Below are positions 53,744 through 64,000 of a DNA stretch of 64,000 bases, one piece after another; the first letter of the stretch is position 1, and every line of letters begins with the position of its first letter. The stretch covers positions 186,001-250,000 of the forward strand of contig BQMF02000469.1 of NCBI GenBank assembly GCA_027922465.2, in the 5' to 3' direction. The stretch comes from Turritopsis dohrnii (Eukaryota > Cnidaria > Hydrozoa > Anthoathecata > Oceaniidae). Below the pieces are notes generated by a model. That model was not told the origin of the DNA, did not search any database, and saw only the letters and a program-made list of their open reading frames with translations. Made by a program: the position numbers and the translations under genes.

Positions 53744-56548
53744 TCATATTCTTGCCTCCAACACTTCATTGCACATTGCTATCGCGTCGTGTCTGCCTTT
53801 TTTTCTTAATGCAACTTCCAAGCTATGTTTTGTTCTCAACGTATCTTCGTGCTCCTGTCCAAGTATAGATATTCTTGATTCCAACACTTCCTTGTACAAT
53901 GAAATCGCCTCGACGTATTTTCCTTTACATTGTAATGCAACTGCCAAGTTATGTTTCGCTCTCAACGTATCTTGGTGCTCCGGTCCAAGAACATACATTC
54001 TTGACTCCAAAACTTCCTTGTACAATGAAATCGCCTTGTCGTATTTGCCTTTACAATGTAATGCGACTGTCAAGTTATGTTTCGTTCGCAACGTATCTTC
54101 GTGCTCAGGTCCAAATATAGATATTCTTGACTCCAACACTTCCTTGTACAATGAAATCGCCTTGTCGTATTTCCCTTGGCCTTTTAACGCAACTGCCAAG
54201 CTATGTTTCGTTCCCAACGTATCTTCGTGCTCCGGTCCAACTATAGATATTCTTGACTCCAACACTTCCTTGTACAATGAAATCGCCTCGTCGTATTTGC
54301 CTCTCCATTTTAATGCATCTGCCAAGTCATGTTTCGTTCTCAACGTATCTTCATGGTCTGGTCCAAGTACAGATATTCTTGACTCCAACACTTCCTTGTA
54401 TAATGAAATCGCCTTGTCGTATTTCCCTTTACAATGTAATGCAACTGCCAAGCTATGTTTCGTTTGCAACGTATCTTCACGCTCCGGTCCAAGTATAGAT
54501 ATTCCTGACTCCAACACTTCCTCATACAATGAAATCGCCTTGTCGTATTTCCCTATACAATGTAATGCAATTGCCAAGCTATGTTTCGTTCCCAACGTAT
54601 CTTCGTGCTCCGGTCCAAGTAAAGATGTTCTTGACTCCAACACTTCCTTGAACAATGAAATCGCCTCGTCGTATTTGCTTTTACATTTTAATGCATCTGC
54701 CAAGTCATGTTTCGTTCTCAAAGTATCTTCATGGTCTAGTCCAAGTACAGATATTCTTGACTCCAACACTTCCTTGTATAATGAAATTGCCTTGTCGTAT
54801 TTCCCTTGGCCTTTTAATGCAACTGCCAAGCTATGTTTCGTTCCCAACGTATCTTCGTGCTCCGGTCCAAGTATAGATATTCTTGACTCCAACACTTCCT
54901 TGTACAATGAAATGGCCTTGTCGTATTTGCCTTTACAATGTAATGCAACGGCCAAGTTATGTTTCGTTGTCAACGTATCTTCGTACTCAGGTCCAAGAAT
55001 AGATATTCTTGACTCCAACACTTCCTTGTACAATGAAATCGCCCTGTCGTATTTCCCTTGGCCTTTTAACGCAACTGCCAAGCTATGTTTCGTTCGCAAC
55101 GTATCTTCGTGCTCCAATCCAAGTATAAATATTCTTGACTCCAACACTTCCTTGTACAATGAAATCGCCTCGTCGTATTTGCCTCTCCATTTTAATGCAT
55201 CTCCCAAGTCATGTTTCGTTCTCAACGTATCTTCATGGTCTGGTCCAAGTACAGATATTCTTGACTCCACCACTTCGTTGTACAATGAAATTGCCTCGTC
55301 GTATTTCCATTTACAATGTAATGCAACCGCCAAGCTATGTTTCGTTTGCAACGTATCTTCACGCTCCGGTCCAAGTATAGATATTCCTGACTCCAACACT
55401 TCCTTGTACAATGAAATCGCCTTGTCGTATTTCCCTATACAATGTAATGCAACTGCCAAGCTATGTTTCGTTTGTAACGTATCTTCACGTTCCGGTCCAA
55501 GTATAGATATTCTTGACTCCAACACTTCCTTGTACAATGAAATCGCCTCGTCGTATTTGCCTTTACATTTTAATGCATCTGTCAAGTCATGTTTCGTTCT
55601 CAACGTATCTTCATGGTCTGGTCCAAGTACAAATATTCTTGACTCCAACACTTCCTTGTACAATGAAATTGCCTGGTCGTACTGGCCTTTACAATGTAAT
55701 GCAACTGCCAAGCTATGTTTCGTTCTCAACGTATCTTTGTGCTCCGGTCCAAATATAGATATTCTTGACTCCAGCACTTCCTTGTACAATGAAATCGCCT
55801 CGTCGTACTTGGCTTTACAATGTAATGCAACTGCCAAGCTATGTTTCGTTCTCAATGTATGTTCGTGCTCCGGTCCAAATATAGATATTCCTGACTCCAG
55901 CACTTCTTTGTAAAATGAAATCGCCTCGTCGTATTTGCCTTTACAATGTAATGCAACTGCCAAAATATGTTTCGTTCTCAACGTATCTTCGTGTTCCGGT
56001 CCAAGTAGAGATAATCTTGACTCCAACACTTCCTTGTACAATGAAATCGTCTGGTCGTACTGGCCTTTACAATGTAATGCAACTGCCAAGCTATGTTTCG
56101 TTCTCAACGTATCTTTGTGCTCCGATCCAAGTATAGATATTCTTGACTCCAGCACTTCCTTGTACAATGAAATCGCCTCGTCGTACTTGGCTTTACAATG
56201 TAATGCAACTGCCAAGCTATGTGTCGTTCTCAATGTATGTTCGTGCTTCGGTCCAAGTATAGATATTCTTGACTCCAACACTTCCTTGTACAATGAAATC
56301 GCCTCGACGTATTTTCCTTTACAATGTAATGCAACTGCCAAGTTATGTTTCGCCTTTAACGTATCTTGGTGCTCCGGACCAAGTATAGCTATTCTTGACT
56401 CCAACACTTCCTTGTAAGATGAAATCGACTCGTCGTATTTGTCTTTAACTTTTAATGCAACTGCGAAGCTATGTTTTGTTTTCAACGTGTTCGGATTTTC
56501 TGGTGCAAGCGTCGTATTTTTTGACTGTAACTCTTCTTTATCAGGCAT
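53744..56548 (-). CDS. KLC/nephrocystin-type TPR repeat protein
   Basis: 934 codons from ATG 56548 to TGA. After a 36-residue entry (half unit) there are 21 complete 42-residue units of the form KYDEAISLYKEVLESRISILG, then PEHEDTLRTKHSLAVALHCKG, and a shortened last unit. This is the kinesin-light-chain/nephrocystin-3 class of TPR, a right-handed superhelix that binds peptides or proteins. There is no signal peptide, membrane segment, NB-ARC, Death or kinase domain in this frame, so it is presumably cytosolic, or one exon of a larger receptor. Unit variants show block duplications of three and seven units. The ORF is wholly intact, which suggests recent expansion or selection. Confidence 0.88.
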   Translation of the reverse strand: MPDKEELQSKNTTLAPENPNTLKTKHSFAVALKVKDKYDESISSYKEVLESRIAILGPEHQDTLKAKHNLAVALHCKGKYVEAISLYKEVLESRISILGPKHEHTLRTTHSLAVALHCKAKYDEAISLYKEVLESRISILGSEHKDTLRTKHSLAVALHCKGQYDQTISLYKEVLESRLSLLGPEHEDTLRTKHILAVALHCKGKYDEAISFYKEVLESGISIFGPEHEHTLRTKHSLAVALHCKAKYDEAISLYKEVLESRISIFGPEHKDTLRTKHSLAVALHCKGQYDQAISLYKEVLESRIFVLGPDHEDTLRTKHDLTDALKCKGKYDEAISLYKEVLESRISILGPEREDTLQTKHSLAVALHCIGKYDKAISLYKEVLESGISILGPEREDTLQTKHSLAVALHCKWKYDEAISLYNEVVESRISVLGPDHEDTLRTKHDLGDALKWRGKYDEAISLYKEVLESRIFILGLEHEDTLRTKHSLAVALKGQGKYDRAISLYKEVLESRISILGPEYEDTLTTKHNLAVALHCKGKYDKAISLYKEVLESRISILGPEHEDTLGTKHSLAVALKGQGKYDKAISLYKEVLESRISVLGLDHEDTLRTKHDLADALKCKSKYDEAISLFKEVLESRTSLLGPEHEDTLGTKHSLAIALHCIGKYDKAISLYEEVLESGISILGPEREDTLQTKHSLAVALHCKGKYDKAISLYKEVLESRISVLGPDHEDTLRTKHDLADALKWRGKYDEAISLYKEVLESRISIVGPEHEDTLGTKHSLAVALKGQGKYDKAISLYKEVLESRISIFGPEHEDTLRTKHNLTVALHCKGKYDKAISLYKEVLESRMYVLGPEHQDTLRAKHNLAVALQCKGKYVEAISLYKEVLESRISILGQEHEDTLRTKHSLEVALRKKGRHDAIAMCNEVLEARI

Positions 56549-59500
56549 CCCCGTCTAAATTACGTGGCATATAAAATCGTGATAATGGATTTTAATTCAA
56601 ATGTTACAAATTTTTTTTTGGTTGATGGATCATTTTTAAATACCAAATACAATATACCTTTCCTTGTTTCGTGTATATGTATGATATTTGAACTTTGTCA
56701 AAAAGGACCTTGTAGGCCTCAGGCCTCTGACATCAATACATGTTTACCTCAGAACACCATAAAAGTTTAAAGCGGTGTAATTAATTTCGTAAGGCAGGAA
56801 GACCTTAATTTTGATGTATCTCAAACAAAGAAACCGTTCGCAAAGTTGCATTCATCCATTGATTCTGTGGTGTTTTACAAATCAAATCATTCAGGACTTG
56901 ACCCTGGAAGATTCGAAAAGGGGAAGTTATTATAGTAAAATGAGAGCTGATGTCAATATTGTGAAAAGGTATTATTCGAATAACCAGGTCCATGAAATGT
57001 CAGGTGTAGAGTAACCTGTTTCTATTTCTGGTGTTCAAAGAAGATGATATATTATTTTAGCCTGGAAAAAATTACAAGTTTGACATAATTTTATTCACTT
57101 ACCAAGAATCTGGTCACTTATGTCTTACTAAACATTTTGTCTCTAATCTCTAATAATTTTGGCTATTTTTGAAATTTCTAAACTCATTTAATTTCAAGTA
57201 TAAGGTCCTTGCGGAATGTACACTAATACTTTTAAGGCGAAGCAACTTCAACTTCTGAACTTAATCAGGGGAACCATGAATTCCATTGCAACACCGAAAT
57301 CACTCCATGAGATATGTGTCCTTAAAGAGCTGTTGCATTATAAGTGTGATAATCTTGCTAATGGAGAGTATCGATGGGTTAACACTATATTTAAGGGCTC
57401 AGTGTACCTTTCAAAAGTCAAAACTTTTTTTACAAATTTTTGTAGACAGATGTAATCATTAGGTTATTATTACACAAAATTTAAATTTCTAGGGAAAAGT
57501 ATTGCTTTTTGAGTAAGTCTTGGGCATTTTTCGTTATTCGACATTTCGAAGCTATGACAACCTTTAATACAATTTGTTATATACTTAAAAAGCGTGTAAT
57601 TAAATTGGCGGCTCACTTTCTGAATTTATTAAAGTTTGTCATATTGTCGTTTATGTGATGATAAATTATTAGTGTTTGTGAGCTCCATCTTTCCAGCAAG
57701 TGGCTTGTTTCCTTTCAAACTTTGCACAACGGTAGATGAAAGCCTGCTATCGAAAAGTATGCCCGCGATTTCAGAGAAAATTCCTGATTGGCTCAAAATC
57801 CGTGATTTTTTTCAACTATCCATAGCGCAAAAATATGGAAAAAACGAAACTGAACAAAGCCATTAATTGAGATTCGCAGGCACACCTTGTTTCCACCAAT
57901 TGTGAGAAATCGACACAACGAAAAAAAACCTTCAAAAAACTTTTTTCTTCGGGACTTGGAGCTCAAAGAAGCACATAAAACTCTGCATTTTTTATCGTTT
58001 TTAAAGACTAAGTTCTTCCTTATTATTTATGTAGATATATTATACCATACATCGTTGGAAAGACAATTTATTGCTCTACATGATTTCAAGAAACATTTTT
58101 ACTTAAAATGTACTGGCAAAACAAAACAACAGAAAAAGTTATGTGAGTAAAAGGTACGCTGAGCTCTTAATTTTTGCGAGAATTAAATTTCGCAGAAAAC
58201 CCCCGAAACTGCAAACTTTAGTGCCTTTATAGTCAGGTATATTCCATCATCATTTTCATAATTGGCCCAACAAAGTCATCCGTCAAAATAATTAGCTGAA
58301 CAAATCTTTGGTCGGACAAAAATATTCTCTCAAAATTTTAGTAAATTTTGTTTGACTTTTGTTTTGTCTAATAACGTATGGACTGTAACACTCATTTATT
58401 TCTTACCATCACTTGGAAATGGAAAATATACCTTTAATGGAAGGTCTGGCCAGTTTTTGCATAGCTATCATTGCATAGTTCATTAAGAAAAAAGAACTGC
58501 ATGGGTTTTTATTGCTGTATTTTGAAGGCAGTTTAAAGATTTCCGTTTCAAGGAAGTTTGTCGCAGTGATCTAGGCGACATGCCAATCATACAATTAAGA
58601 TGCTATTAATAGGAAGGAAGACTTTTCCTCTTTTTGCATTGGAAGAATTCAACATTGAACCTAACCAAGAAACCATTTTGAGGGTAAGAGAATCAGGGAG
58701 GGTCACATTTGCAGCGCGAAAATATTCATAAAATAAATTGCAATTTCCAGAACTCTTTGCAAACTTAGAATCACGATTTGTGCGAATAATGATGCCAAAA
58801 GAATGAATATCAAAGCAGATTGTTCCTGCAGACACTTTAGCCCCAACTTTTTCAATCACTAGTATTATTTAAGCAAATTTTCAACAGGCCATAGATCTAT
58901 TCTGAGGGCGTGCCACATCTGTTAAGTCAGGCAGTGGAAATATTTCGACACAAGTTTTGAATCAAGTTAGACTATGCATTCCGCCTTAATTCTGCTCTTA
59001 ATTAAAAAAGCCTCTCACCCAAAAACATATCCAAAATATTTCTTTTCAAATTTCGCCTTGTTTTGATGTTTATGCCAATCTCGTTTTCAAAACATTAGAA
59101 CGGTAGGAAAATTCCTGCCCAGCATTCTTAAGCTTACGTCGAGGTAAATGGAAACTATCAAAATAATAACGGGAATGTGTCCAATGAAGTAGGTTGTAAT
59201 GTTACATTTAGGTTCTGCAATAGTCAAAATGTCACTGCGACGAAGGGCATTTACAGTAACGTCAAGGGTATATTTCTTTACAAACGTACTCTATCGTAGT
59301 GACCTTTTAAGGAATTTTTCCGCTGGTTGGTGTTTATAGTTTTGATATGATAGGTATTTGATACAGTTACTTTATTAGGGCTGACAGATGTACAGGCAAC
59401 AAAAATACTTCTTTCACAAAAAATTGACCAGATCAATCATGTTGCATCCAAATCTTGGATTAACACTACTTCTAACCTGAGCTATAAATATCTTCTTTTA

Positions 59501-60425
59501 TTTACTAGTTTTAGGTAAAGCCCTCGCCAGTATGCTTTTAAAATTTCCGGAAATACTTTACATGCTCAAGGCATACCAGAGAGAAAGAGAACTTGTCAGC
59601 AAAGCTGAAGTGAGAGTACCTGCTACTCATTAAGAATAGTCATGGGAAAAGCGGATTTTCTGGCTTAGGAAGAAGGAGATTGATCCCTTCGATTGTGATG
59701 TAAGTTGTAGAGTCGATTTGCTTGCTTCTTATATGAAGGGAAATATCATCATATAATATTTTGATATCAAATCAATAGCTACAGATATAACCAAATCAAA
59801 TTTCATCTTATCAAAAGAAAGTAAAAAAAAAGAACGAGGGTTACAACATAATATTTTGCACTAATAACAGGTACGTTTACTGAAGAACCTCCAAAACCGA
59901 AATATATATTGATATTTTACATTATATTTACTTCGTCACATGGAAGAAAATGGAAAATTTACTTTTAAGTTAGGCACTCTTTTTCGTTTTATTTCAGCAA
60001 ATAGATGTCGTGAGACTTTTTTCCTTGATATCAAGTAAATGGTGAAATAATCAGAGTCTAATCAACGGTTTATTTTTTGGAAAATGTGTTAGCCACCTTC
60101 TTCCCGAGTTATGAAAGTAATAATACTGAATGTGAAACAAATTTTTTTCAATTAAAGTACCACCCCACAATCTTCGAGAACCTTCTTTCTTTTTCTCTTT
60201 TTTGTTATGCGTAATTTATTGGGACATTTTCTTGTAATGATTTTCTTCCCAAGCCAATTTTTGATGAGAATTCTTTTCAATCAACTTATGCGTCTATAAC
60301 TGCGTAAGAAACCCACTGGTAACGAAAGTAGATATAAAGTGGGTGTTCTGCGCCACCTCTGACGTCACAACCTCAAGAACCAATCAGCGTTAAGAATAAG
60401 AACCAATTAAATCTAATTATTTTAA
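56549..60425. other. Long stretch without a supported gene
   Basis: Frames at 56811-57014 (NQIIQDLTLEDSKRG), 57216-57455 (TPKSLHEICVLKELLHYKC) and minus 58587-58859 (RAANVTLPDSLTLKMVSWLG) have somewhat protein-like composition, but I recognise none and see no splice-consistent chain. No TIR pair or tandem repeat was noticed. Confidence 0.4.
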
Positions 60426-60494
60426 TTGCTTTCACTAATAAATAGCATAAGCTCATTTTCAAAGTTTATTCTCGCAAGTCTTACAACATTCAAG

Positions 60495-61115
60495 ATGGAA
60501 GTTGGACAAGCTGATACTGTCGCTGCTGTTAAGCAACATTATGAGTCCACTAAATGGCATTTCAATAGTATTTCCAGTGAAAAAATCGTTTACGCTCGAG
60601 ATGAAGATCCTAACGATACAATCATTATACGTTGTCTCTATCCTGCCTTGAAAGAATATCACAAAGTTTTTGGATTGAAAGGTGTTTCACATGTTCATCT
60701 TTTGTTTGCGGCAATTTTAAAGATAATGAGTAAAAATTTGAAAGAATTAAAAAATCGAATTCGTTACGTAAAATTTGAGGATCTACAACAAGTCAAGAAT
60801 ATGTATACGTTAATGCAAGATATAGCAAGCAATTGTGTCGTATCAACTAACGATAATGGAAGTGATTCGATTCAGCTTAAAATGGAGGATGGAACATACA
60901 TTGGAATTCAACTCACAATGAAAGCAGACTTTCCTCAATTAATCTTAACCAATCACGATGTCAATGGAAAATTCAGTACTGGCATCTATTTGTTTATTAA
61001 TGACGGAATCAATCTGTTGAAATATTTGAACACTCGATTTCAATTTCATACTTCAGACTTGCTTAAACATGATCAGAAAAGAAAACACGATCTTGTAAAT
61101 GACAACTTTTTTTAA
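60495..61115 (+). CDS. Unknown 206-residue protein next to PolB
   Basis: I chose ATG 60495 (MEVGQADTVAAVKQHYEST), because the frame upstream has no other ATG. A TATA-like AATAAATAG lies about 55 bp before it, and AATAAA follows at about 61150. The protein is soluble with no membrane segment. It has DPNDTIIIRCLYPALKEYHK, a charged middle region (LKELKNRIRYVKFEDLQQVK), a beta-rich part (GTYIGIQLTMKADFPQLIL) and a basic tail with KRKHD. No family is recognised. It lies convergent with, and 68 bp from, the end of the PolB gene, so it may be another gene of the same Polinton-like element. Confidence 0.65.
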   Translation: MEVGQADTVAAVKQHYESTKWHFNSISSEKIVYARDEDPNDTIIIRCLYPALKEYHKVFGLKGVSHVHLLFAAILKIMSKNLKELKNRIRYVKFEDLQQVKNMYTLMQDIASNCVVSTNDNGSDSIQLKMEDGTYIGIQLTMKADFPQLILTNHDVNGKFSTGIYLFINDGINLLKYLNTRFQFHTSDLLKHDQKRKHDLVNDNFF

Positions 61116-61183
61116 TTGTTATTATATGTATGGATAATTAGTAAGAAAATAAACTATACAAAGTAGCTAATTGATTTTGTCTT

Positions 61184-64000
61184 TCATCTTGTTTTATAAT
61201 GTCCATATGGAATTGAACTAATTCCATCCTTTAATAAATATCGTTTATCATCATATGCCGACAAAGTTGTTTTGTTTTGACAAATGGTGAAAATTAAATG
61301 TTTTTGCGATCGAATACCATTCATCTTATGCATGTACTTCACATTCCCAAACAAACAATCATAATAATCCTGATGTGATATATATTTCTTGATGACGTAT
61401 TTCTTCACACCTTTTGCTTTCGTCATAGTTTTTTTATCAAATTCTAGTGAATACATTTTCGCGCGTAAACCAATAAACTCTCGCATCAACGATCCATTCA
61501 ATTCGTCTTTCATCTTTCCAATCACCTTTTTGTTTTTTGTCGAGTAACACTTATGATCTCGTGAATAGCCGCTAAAATCGAACAGGTCTTGATCTCTCAA
61601 CATATCAGCATACAAGTCATCAGTTTGAATTCGATAAGCGAGTGAATCCGTATCGGTAAACAACAGTTTCGATTGATCATTGGGATATTTCACTTTAACA
61701 TATTGATAATGAAATCGATACATGAGGACTTTACTCAAATCCAAAACAGCCAAACCAGTATAAATCGGTCGATTTAAAATCAAATTCGCTTTCGCTCGTT
61801 CAACTGCTACCAAATTCTCGTGAAAAACTTTAAATGATTTGAAGGTAGGTTGAGCAGCCAATTTCTTCAACTGATGACCATGTTTTACCAAATCTACAAC
61901 TCGACGATTACGTAAATTCTCCATGGTTTTCCCAAACATTGAATTGTTCATTAATTTAAAAAAGTCTTTCTCAAATTCGTTTCTAGCAGCTGTACGTTTA
62001 GCCGTATTGAAATCGATGTATGTTTTCAACCATGGTGATTGATTAAACATCAGAACACGATGGATTTTCGAAACCTTTAGTCCCAATTCGACATACAACT
62101 GTAAATTACGATAATGAACAATATACTTTTCCTTGTTGTTTACATTCGGGATCAGTCTCGGTACCGTTTCTTTTATTGTTGGCTTAATCGGTCCAATAAA
62201 CGGATCTTGTCCATTCACTGTTCTTAGTTTATTGATTGACTCTCGTTCTTGCTGTTCTAAAATCTCCAGCTGTTTCGTTGATAACATCTCCGGTTTGACA
62301 GTCATTCGCTCAGGTGCCAACGGATAATCACTGTGAGCATCATGCAATTCCTTGGGATATTCCAAATCTACTTCCAAAATATATCCCTGAACACTGTCCT
62401 CTTCCACATTCTGCCAATCTAAACTTTCAATTTCTCCCTCTGACATCCACGTAAATCCTCCAGTCGGTAAGTACTGGCACATGGCCCATCCATATAAGTT
62501 GTTAGCATCCCAATAAATCAAATGTTCGTTTGGTTTACTATGATCATAATTCGGAAGATCAGGTAGATTCGCATGCGCATAACGATGACTGATGACAGCC
62601 ACACCTCCACGAATACCACTTTCGATGAACAAATGCATATCGATATCGGTCAACAATTCCAATTGAATGTTGGTCATTTTCAAAGCAGCTTGCCAAGCCA
62701 ATCCAGGTGATGTAAAACAATGTGCTGGATCCAAATTGTAATACGTCATACACATGTCTCTGAACGCTTCAAACACGTCAGCAAGAAGGAGAACGTCTGT
62801 CAAGAGATATATGTTATGATAATCATGCATATCACGACATTCAAACTTTTCAAAAACATTTTGTGCATGTTCATAATCCTCGTCACTTATCCCTTCCTCT
62901 GTCAAACTACTATAAAAATGCTCTTTGCTGGGTAATTCTGTTTCTTCCATTTTTTCCCACGAATCCATGTATTCGTATGGATAAACACCTTTACGTGTAA
63001 GAAGTGCTAATTGTTCGTTAACAGCTTCTTTCATTTCGTCATCGAGTTGCGGTACTTTGTAAGGATCATTACGATAATCATGTTGTTCTTCTTGTTCGTT
63101 TTGATCATCATCATCATCATCATCATCATCATCTTCATCATCATCATCTTCATCTTCATTCTCGTTATCCATATCATCTTCACTATCGTTTGTTTTATCC
63201 TGCTCATCAAATTCTTGTCTAGCTATTGATATTAGATTTTCCAAAATTTCTTGATCTAGTGAATCATCTAACTGAACGTTGCTTTCGACATCTAACGAAT
63301 CATTCGTGTTACTATCTTGCGATGATAGCGCATCTCGAACGTCATTCTCGAGAAATTTTCGTGTTTCAGGATAATCTTCCAAATTGTCAACTAATTTCGA
63401 TAACGATGTCTGCATGAATTGACAACTGTCGATAAACGTGACTCCACCAACACTAAACGACGTATATTTTTCATCAGTATTCGGGATACAAGATACATCA
63501 CCATGACGAGGTTTCACTGCACTAAGGATGAGATGAGCATCATAATTTTTCAGATTGTGAATCACGCAAGGTATTTTCACACGCTTAGGATCGATACGGT
63601 ATTGTAGATTACATCTCATGTGAGCAGTCCCTCTGAATTTTCCAGTGAGATGACAATGATCGCGAGCCTTCTTTTCATCAGGTTTAATTTCTTTTTCACA
63701 CAAATAACATGTGGTACATCTATTGTGTGCTCTCCACTGCTCAGGAGTCAATCGTTCCATCGGTATCTTTTTTTGAAGGATTTGTCGAATCTCTGTTGCT
63801 TGAAGTTGTACCGTATCCAGAAAGTGCTCAGCAGCATTTTTTCCACAATACAACTTTGGAGATTCATAAAATCGTTTATCAGTACACACAGTATGTAATG
63901 CATAACCACAAGCTTCATGTTTCTGGTATTTCTCTGTCCATGGCATATCATCGTTTTGTTGTTCTTGTTCGCACTTTACCAACAAACTTTCGAAATCAGC
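61184..64000 (-). CDS. Protein-primed DNA polymerase B, Polinton/adintovirus type (partial)
   Basis: The minus-strand frame stays open through the right edge, where ADFES gives the start of exonuclease motif I (D-x-E); the N-terminus is outside. Next come a zinc/HNH-like insertion (CYLCEKEIKPDEK, then DHCHLTGKFRGTAHMRCN), Exo II VIHNLKNYDAHLIL, an Asp/Glu run (plus strand about 63107-63200), Exo III HNIYLLTDVLLLADVFEAF, Pol A YWDANNLYGWAMCQYLP, the Pol B helix FFKLMNNSMFGKTMENL, Pol C LLFTDTDSLAYRI and a KxKG-type motif TKAKGVKKYVIKKY. This enzyme replicates self-synthesising elements from a protein primer. No frameshift or stop is seen, so the copy looks intact within the window. Confidence 0.88.
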   Translation of the reverse strand, partial: ADFESLLVKCEQEQQNDDMPWTEKYQKHEACGYALHTVCTDKRFYESPKLYCGKNAAEHFLDTVQLQATEIRQILQKKIPMERLTPEQWRAHNRCTTCYLCEKEIKPDEKKARDHCHLTGKFRGTAHMRCNLQYRIDPKRVKIPCVIHNLKNYDAHLILSAVKPRHGDVSCIPNTDEKYTSFSVGGVTFIDSCQFMQTSLSKLVDNLEDYPETRKFLENDVRDALSSQDSNTNDSLDVESNVQLDDSLDQEILENLISIARQEFDEQDKTNDSEDDMDNENEDEDDDDEDDDDDDDDDDQNEQEEQHDYRNDPYKVPQLDDEMKEAVNEQLALLTRKGVYPYEYMDSWEKMEETELPSKEHFYSSLTEEGISDEDYEHAQNVFEKFECRDMHDYHNIYLLTDVLLLADVFEAFRDMCMTYYNLDPAHCFTSPGLAWQAALKMTNIQLELLTDIDMHLFIESGIRGGVAVISHRYAHANLPDLPNYDHSKPNEHLIYWDANNLYGWAMCQYLPTGGFTWMSEGEIESLDWQNVEEDSVQGYILEVDLEYPKELHDAHSDYPLAPERMTVKPEMLSTKQLEILEQQERESINKLRTVNGQDPFIGPIKPTIKETVPRLIPNVNNKEKYIVHYRNLQLYVELGLKVSKIHRVLMFNQSPWLKTYIDFNTAKRTAARNEFEKDFFKLMNNSMFGKTMENLRNRRVVDLVKHGHQLKKLAAQPTFKSFKVFHENLVAVERAKANLILNRPIYTGLAVLDLSKVLMYRFHYQYVKVKYPNDQSKLLFTDTDSLAYRIQTDDLYADMLRDQDLFDFSGYSRDHKCYSTKNKKVIGKMKDELNGSLMREFIGLRAKMYSLEFDKKTMTKAKGVKKYVIKKYISHQDYYDCLFGNVKYMHKMNGIRSQKHLIFTICQNKTTLSAYDDKRYLLKDGISSIPYGHYKTR
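63107..63160. repeat. (ATC)n microsatellite coding poly-Asp
   Basis: Iterated TCATCATCATCATC units on plus encode, on minus, an uninterrupted run of Asp inside the PolB linker between Exo II and Exo III. Slippage in the repeat would change the acidic linker length without frameshift. Confidence 0.8.

Noticed and set aside
53769..55913. 714-codon plus-strand frame antisense to the TPR gene
   Set aside because: It mirrors the 126-bp unit: the absence of stops in one unit propagates through the array. The minus-strand frame matches a known TPR fold, and the antisense translation matches nothing.
63011..63229. Hydrophobic plus-strand frame rich in Ile
   Set aside because: Antisense of the poly-Asp microsatellite inside PolB.

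Overview
This is a eukaryotic, visibly AT-rich window, most likely from a cnidarian and possibly a hydrozoan. I infer this from very short GT-AG introns, kinesin-light-chain-type TPR arrays, and a mix of mobile elements: L2/CR1-like LINEs, Penelope-like elements, RLE-type retroelements, a Crypton-like tyrosine recombinase, an IS3EU-like transposon, 2A-bearing ORFs and a Polinton-type PolB. The species cannot be fixed from the sequence alone. There are no bacterial operons, CRISPR arrays or rRNA.

Only a few loci look like ordinary host genes. (1) At 3.3-4.15 kb lies the 3' end of a single-pass receptor: a transmembrane exon, then a cytoplasmic tail with one ITIM-type motif and two further YxxI/L tyrosines, and a poly(A) signal. 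(2) At 47.3-48.1 kb is a divergent histone pair: a full-length but unusually substituted H4, and an H3 cut off after K36. (3) At 53.7-56.5 kb is a 934-residue protein made almost entirely of 42-residue TPR units. (4) At 60.5-61.1 kb is an intact ORF of unknown function next to a Polinton/adintovirus-type DNA polymerase B that runs off the right edge.

Most of the rest is mobile elements inserted into one another. In several cases the junction can be placed to the base, because removing the insert plus one target-site duplication (TSD) restores the host reading frame: a hAT element in an L2-like LINE (9891-13077, TSD GTTCT); a TTAA MITE in a Penelope-like element (15886-16409); a composite of about 8.1 kb in a short ORF (22378-30462, TSD TTA); a 1.1-kb element in a 2A-protease gene (31690-32821, TSD CGAGT); a 4.67-kb element in a CR1-like LINE (40589-45254, TSD ATAT); a 427-bp element in the same LINE (45986-46412, 12-bp TSD); and a pogo-like MITE in a 2A-endonuclease retroelement (48510-49375, TA). 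An IS3EU-like element (24280-28722, TSD CTTTTG) sits inside a long-TIR element that sits inside the 8.1-kb composite.

Layout: 0-3 kb MITEs and a palindromic element; 3.3-4.15 kb receptor tail; 4.5-4.85 kb tRNA-derived SINE; 6.5-7.0 kb decayed ORF; 7.5-14.4 kb LINE with nested hAT; 15.4-17.7 kb Penelope-like element; 17.9-19.7 kb LINE and RLE debris; 21.4-22.0 kb 114-bp tandem repeat; 22.4-30.5 kb nested DNA transposons; 30.9-34.2 kb 2A/protease/SANT cluster; 34.2-36.7 kb LINE; 36.7-38.2 kb Crypton-like recombinase; 39.2-46.6 kb LINE with nested insertions; 47-48 kb histones; 48-49.7 kb 2A retroelement; 49.8-52.9 kb RLE retroelement; 53.5-56.5 kb TPR gene; 60.5-64 kb Polinton-like genes.
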